5,444 nucleotides of DNA, from the NCBI GenBank assembly GCA_964620345.1, contig CAZUHK010000193.1, positions 1 to 5,444 of the forward strand, written 5' to 3'. Both the position numbers and the translations under genes were made by a program. The stretch comes from CAZUHK01 sp964620345. Lineage in GTDB: Bacteria; Planctomycetota; Phycisphaerae; Phycisphaerales; Zrk34. Below the pieces are notes generated by a model. The model was not told the origin of the DNA and searched no databases. It saw nothing but the letters and a program-made list of their open reading frames with translations. The first letter of the stretch is position 1. The number at the start of each line of letters is the position of its first letter. This document shows, one piece after another, positions 4,831-5,444 of the stretch.

Positions 4831-5444
4831 TTAATTCTTTCTATTGCAAGTCACCCGATCGAACGACTTGCGGATGTACTCCTCCGCATCACTCAGCCGG
4901 TCAACTCCGTTGACTGCGAGTTCAACGTCGCCGACTCCCCAGTGTCCGATTTTGGATACGTCTCGTGCGAAGGCCGAGTCAGGATCAAGCTCCTTTGGGT
5001 CTGTCTTCACCCAAACACGAAGACCGCCTCGCTGCAGGCACGCACAACAGAAGATCGCCTTGTCCAGAGCCCAGCTAATGTACTTCGCCTTGTATGCGCG
5101 AGTGACGCGGCCAGGTGCGATATCTTGGCAAAAGCGATCAAGTCCCCGGTAGAGTTCGATCACTTCGTTCGGCTTGCCGGCGGTATGATGGCTCTCGGCG
5201 TAATCGGTCGTAGCTCGCTTGCCTGCTTTGATCGGCTTGGGCGTTTGCTGTGGTTCGGGCGCGATGTGAGCGGTGGTGGGGGAGTTCGCGTCCCACACAC
5301 GTCGCAGAGCTTGTCCGATCTGCGCGGGAGGCACCGTAGAATCGGACATATTCTTGCGAATCAGCCGAATGAGAGACGGTGATGGCTCGCTAAAGAGGCG
5401 ATCGAGGGCTTTCCGCACCTTGCCGGTGGTGAATATCACGGCTC
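4831..5444 (-). CDS. DUF5655-domain protein, 5' end beyond the window
   Basis: The reading frame is open to the right edge, so at least 204 residues are present and the true start may lie outside. The last 100 residues match the DUF5655 pattern: a leading helix (NEVIELYRGLDRFCQDI), a YKAKYISW segment where relatives have a YxAYK-like motif, a strand pair RGGLRVWVKTDP, and the signature FARDVSKIGHWGVGDVELAV, followed by a C-terminal helix (DAEEYIRKSFD). This domain usually occurs alone or at the C-terminus of larger proteins, including DNA-related and DUF262-type proteins, and has no settled function. The preceding 90 residues (TTGKVRKALDRLF, then a Pro/Gln-rich linker) are unrecognised. An internal ATG at 5349 would give a 172-residue protein but has a weak ribosome binding site. 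The gene ends with TAA at 4831-4833 and is not obviously connected with the arsenic operon. Confidence 0.75.
   Translation of the reverse strand, partial: AVIFTTGKVRKALDRLFSEPSPSLIRLIRKNMSDSTVPPAQIGQALRRVWDANSPTTAHIAPEPQQTPKPIKAGKRATTDYAESHHTAGKPNEVIELYRGLDRFCQDIAPGRVTRAYKAKYISWALDKAIFCCACLQRGGLRVWVKTDPKELDPDSAFARDVSKIGHWGVGDVELAVNGVDRLSDAEEYIRKSFDRVTCNRKN

Noticed and set aside
4846..4871. 7-bp inverted repeat gcaagtc/gacttgc as a terminator
   Set aside because: It lies inside the end of the DUF5655 coding sequence, is short with a 12-base loop, and no T tract follows.
4735..5382. Plus-strand open frame of 215 codons over the DUF5655 gene
   Set aside because: No domain is recognisable, while the opposite strand shows the conserved DUF5655 signature.
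4831..5444. Horizontal transfer of the DUF5655 gene because of lower GC
   Set aside because: Three lines counted by eye gave about 53-58% GC against 70% or more in parts of arsS and VTT, but parts of the DUF547 region are equally low, so the difference is not diagnostic.
1..5444. CRISPR arrays, insertion sequences or direct repeats
   Set aside because: No spaced direct repeats, transposase motifs or terminal inverted repeats were seen.

Overview
The window is a high-GC bacterial segment. All credible genes lie on the minus strand, so the window reads from right to left. A run of ten N bases (1363-1372) marks it as a scaffold with an unresolved join, probably from a draft or metagenome assembly. 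The lineage cannot be proved from the sequence. The high GC, frequent GTG starts and protein families would suit a planctomycete (Phycisphaerae-like) or a similar environmental bacterium, but this is inference.

Right edge (4831-5444): the 3' part of a gene ending in a DUF5655 domain. It is open at the window edge and separated from the next gene by about 190 bases. That spacer holds an imperfect hairpin and, next to the following gene, a leader with two mutually exclusive stem-loops. One of these stems covers part of the ribosome binding site.

Main operon (4640 down to 1, minus strand): (1) an ArsS-type radical SAM enzyme with CxxxCxxC and a Cys-rich DUF3641 tail; (2) after 14 bases, an unrecognised 83-residue Cys-rich protein with one hydrophobic segment; (3) after 26 bases, a membrane protein fusing a VTT (TVP38/TMEM64, DedA-like) domain to a DUF547 domain; (4) overlapping by 4 bases (GTGA), a two-dinucleotide-fold FAD/NAD(P) disulfide oxidoreductase related to mercuric reductase and lipoamide dehydrogenase but lacking the MerA mercury-binding tail; (5) after 63 bases containing a perfect 10-bp hairpin, the start of a lipoprotein gene that leaves the window.

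The arrangement suggests an arsenosugar/arsenolipid-related operon. ArsS would attach a 5'-deoxyadenosyl group to methylated arsenic. The VTT protein, the disulfide oxidoreductase, DUF547 and the lipoprotein would supply membrane, redox or envelope functions that are not established. No arsM, arsR or glycosyltransferase is visible here.

The most unusual observation is inside the VTT-DUF547 gene. At the junction of the two domains there is an in-frame GTG with a good ribosome binding site, followed by a complete lipoprotein signal peptide ending in LAGC. The locus may therefore make both a membrane-spanning fusion and a separate DUF547 lipoprotein.
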